Shown: positions 21,693-23,004 of the stretch, piece after piece
How positions within the stretch are numbered: position 1 is the stretch's first letter
How the letters are laid out: every line of letters starts with the position of its first letter
Source: DYJE01 sp964637565
Lineage (GTDB): Bacteria; Desulfobacterota; Desulfobacteria; Desulfobacterales; Desulfolunaceae
Assembly (NCBI GenBank): GCA_964637565.1
Contig: CAZWTY010000072.1
Span: 1 to 23,004 of the forward strand
Direction of reading: 5' to 3'
Length of the DNA: 23,004 bases
Program-made: the position numbers and the translations under genes
The notes under the pieces: generated by a model
Told to the model about the DNA's origin: nothing
Database searches by the model: none
The model's input: the letters and a program-made list of their open reading frames with translations, nothing else

Positions 21693-21758
21693 ATGGATAT
21701 CATGCACCAAAACTGAGGCGATTTTGAAAAAAGACAAACTGACATCCATGATATCCAT
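21693..21758 (+). repeat. 12-base inverted repeat bracketing a start codon
   Basis: ATGGATATCATG (21693-21704) and CATGATATCCAT (21747-21758) are exact inverted copies 42 bases apart. The loop contains the GAGG ribosome site and the TTG start (21724) of the nucleotidyltransferase gene, so the mRNA could fold around its own start. Confidence 0.6.
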
Positions 21759-22284
21759 TCTTTTTCAGTCATTTACCGAAAACCATATTCCTGTTTGTCT
21801 GATTGGCGCCTTTGCCCTGGGTTTTTTTGGTCTTCCACGGCATACCGTGGATATTGACTTCATGGCAGATGACGCTGATTGGGAAAAAATTCTGAAAATC
21901 ATGACAAAATCGGGTTACACCTGCTTTCAGAAATCCAGGTCCTTTGCCCAGTTTGACTCAGATTACGATATTTTCGGCAAGGTCGACATCATGCTCGTGG
22001 ACACAGCGGAAGGCCGGGACATGTTGAGTCGAAGTGCCTGGATCGATGCGGAGATTATTGGAAGGATCCGTGTTGTCCAGCCTTCGGACTACATTATCCT
22101 GAAACTGCTTGCCATCGCCAATAACAAGGAAAGACGGCTCAAAGACGAGTCGGACATTTCCGAGTTCTTCAAAACCGTCAGGGAATTTGGCTTGTCCGAT
22201 AGATTTGAGGCGTTGGATTTTCGTCGAATCATGTTTTTCGCCGAGAAATTCGGCCAGGATGAACTCATTCAAAAATATTTGGGT
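21724..22284 (+). CDS. AbiEii-like nucleotidyltransferase
   Basis: A 187-aa protein with a minimal nucleotidyltransferase fold. LIGAFALGFFGLPRHTVDIDFM (26-47, written in part) carries the G-x-x-A and D-I-D (D43, D45) metal-binding residues of the AbiEii/AbiGii and MNT-like group. The middle segment (FGKVDIMLV) may supply the third acidic residue, and PSDYIILKLLA is typical of this family. It starts at TTG with GAGG upstream. No AbiEi-type antitoxin is visible on either side, so it may be a solitary enzyme or a separated toxin. AT content is higher than in nearby housekeeping genes, consistent with transfer. The stop codon occupies 22285-22287. Confidence 0.8.
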
Positions 22285-22292
22285 TGAATACC

Positions 22293-22493
22293 ATGGATCA
22301 CCCGGAAAACACGAACCACCTTCCTGGCTCAAAAGAAAGAATCATGGTCTTTAACCTGATCGACCGAACCTTCGAACTTTCCGTGGAAAAAGGCCCCCAT
22401 CCCTTTGATATCAACTGCCCGTGCCTTGCCTGCATGACCAAAAGAAAAAAACGCCTTTACCCCATGCCCGCCCAATGGACATACTCCCTCTGA
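22293..22493 (+). CDS. Small hypothetical protein with CxCxxC motif
   Basis: A 66-aa frame from ATG 22293, 5 bases after the nucleotidyltransferase stop, or 49 aa from ATG 22344 with AAAGAAAGA upstream. It contains CPCLAC (possible metal site) followed by a basic stretch, KRKKR. No family is recognised and the coding signal is modest; it could be a real small gene or chance. Confidence 0.4.
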   Translation: MDHPENTNHLPGSKERIMVFNLIDRTFELSVEKGPHPFDINCPCLACMTKRKKRLYPMPAQWTYSL

Positions 22494-22613
22494 AGCTCAC
22501 CGACGTCCCCCGGGAGAATCAGATAACGGCCAAAAACATCCCGTCATTTCGAGACAATGGCGGAATGCAAAAACACATTTATCCCGCCGCCGTTTAATGC
22601 TACTCTGTGCCCC

Positions 22614-23004
22614 ATGAATGAGACCACACACACACCAGACGAAAACCAGGCCGTTTCAATCCACCGGCCCATGATCCTCGCCCCGGCCGGTAGCAGAGCC
22701 TCGTTTCTGGCCGCCATCGGAGCCGGGGCCGACGCCGTGTACTGCGGCCTGAAAAACTTCTCGGCCCGCATGGAGGCGGACAACTTCGGAACCGAAGAAT
22801 TGTCGGCCCTGACCCGGCTGGCCCACAGCAGAGGGGTTAAGGTTTACATCACCCTGAACGCCATGCTGAAACAAAGTGACGTTGAAAAAGCCGCCCATCT
22901 GGTGGAAAAACTGGCCCGGCACGTCCGGCCCGACGCCCTGATCGTGGCGGACCCGGCCTTTGCCCCCATGGCCCGTGCCGCCGGTTTCAAGGGAGAACTC
23001 CACC
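22614..23004 (+). CDS. U32 peptidase family protein (3' end outside window)
   Basis: The first 130 codons only. After about 17 variable residues, PMILAPAGSRASFLAAIGAGADAVYCGLK (in part) and FSARMEADNF match the N-terminus of the U32 family, followed by LAHSRGVKVYITLNAML and a DALIVADPAF segment. U32 members include collagenase-like proteins and the RNA-modification factors RlhA and TrhP; which group this is cannot be decided from the fragment. No clear ribosome site precedes the ATG at 22614. Confidence 0.87.
   Translation, partial: MNETTHTPDENQAVSIHRPMILAPAGSRASFLAAIGAGADAVYCGLKNFSARMEADNFGTEELSALTRLAHSRGVKVYITLNAMLKQSDVEKAAHLVEKLARHVRPDALIVADPAFAPMARAAGFKGELH

Noticed and set aside
1..23004. 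CRISPR array, tRNA, rRNA, IS or phage genes
   Set aside because: No regularly spaced direct repeats, no tRNA-like cloverleaf or CCA end in the gaps, no transposase or integrase motifs found by eye.

Overview
The window (about 23 kb, GC-rich, dense, short operons on both strands) reads like a chromosome segment of an anaerobic, probably sulfate-reducing Desulfobacterota (Desulfobacterales-type) bacterium. That placement is inference. It rests on an hgcAB mercury-methylation gene pair, a Cys-rich ferredoxin-type protein, paired PilT-like ATPases, and the overall codon and GC style. No phage, IS, CRISPR array, rRNA or tRNA gene was recognised.

Layout. 64-1716 (-): a Na/phosphate cotransporter with a PhoU-like tail and a good sigma70-like promoter. 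Next to it is a 27-bp imperfect inverted repeat built of GATACC-type hexamers (1855-1937). 2039-3124 (+): a DUF294/GlnD-like nucleotidyltransferase lacking the usual CBS domains. 3155-5865 (-): a type IV pilus retraction operon made of a 148-aa protein with an internal duplication followed by two PilT/PilU-like ATPases. 6037-7168 (-): a Nudix hydrolase and a TetR regulator that has its own terminator. 7397-8956 (-): FAD-dependent glycerol-3-phosphate dehydrogenase. Divergent from it, 9306-10391 (+): a radical SAM protein.

The centrepiece is 10569-12086 (+): hgcA and hgcB, the two genes required for making methylmercury. Both carry their diagnostic motifs (NVWCAAGK in HgcA; two CxxCxxCxxxC clusters, Cys73 and a C-terminal CC in HgcB). 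Immediately downstream is a TetR regulator with two matching 19-bp palindromes in its upstream region, then a 366-aa winged-helix/ferredoxin protein (12253-13976).

The right half is housekeeping and stress genes: a PIN-PhoH ATPase, a small Cys4 zinc-finger-like protein, a tandem ribbon-helix-helix protein divergent from an Hsp20 chaperone, a PaaI/MenI-type thioesterase with acylphosphatase, and cmoA and cmoB for the cmo5U34 tRNA modification. A complete mqsRA toxin-antitoxin module, with an operator-overlapped and possibly leaderless promoter, sits between cmoA and cmoB. After cmoB come two small unrecognised proteins, a solitary AbiEii-like nucleotidyltransferase, a small CxCxxC ORF and the 5' part of a U32 peptidase-family gene cut by the window edge.

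The strongest biological statement is that this organism is very probably a mercury methylator. The least conventional observations are the reciprocal loss of His-box residues in the two PilT paralogs, mqsRA inside the cmo locus, the double-RHH regulator beside hsp20, and the duplicated-unit protein heading the pilT operon.
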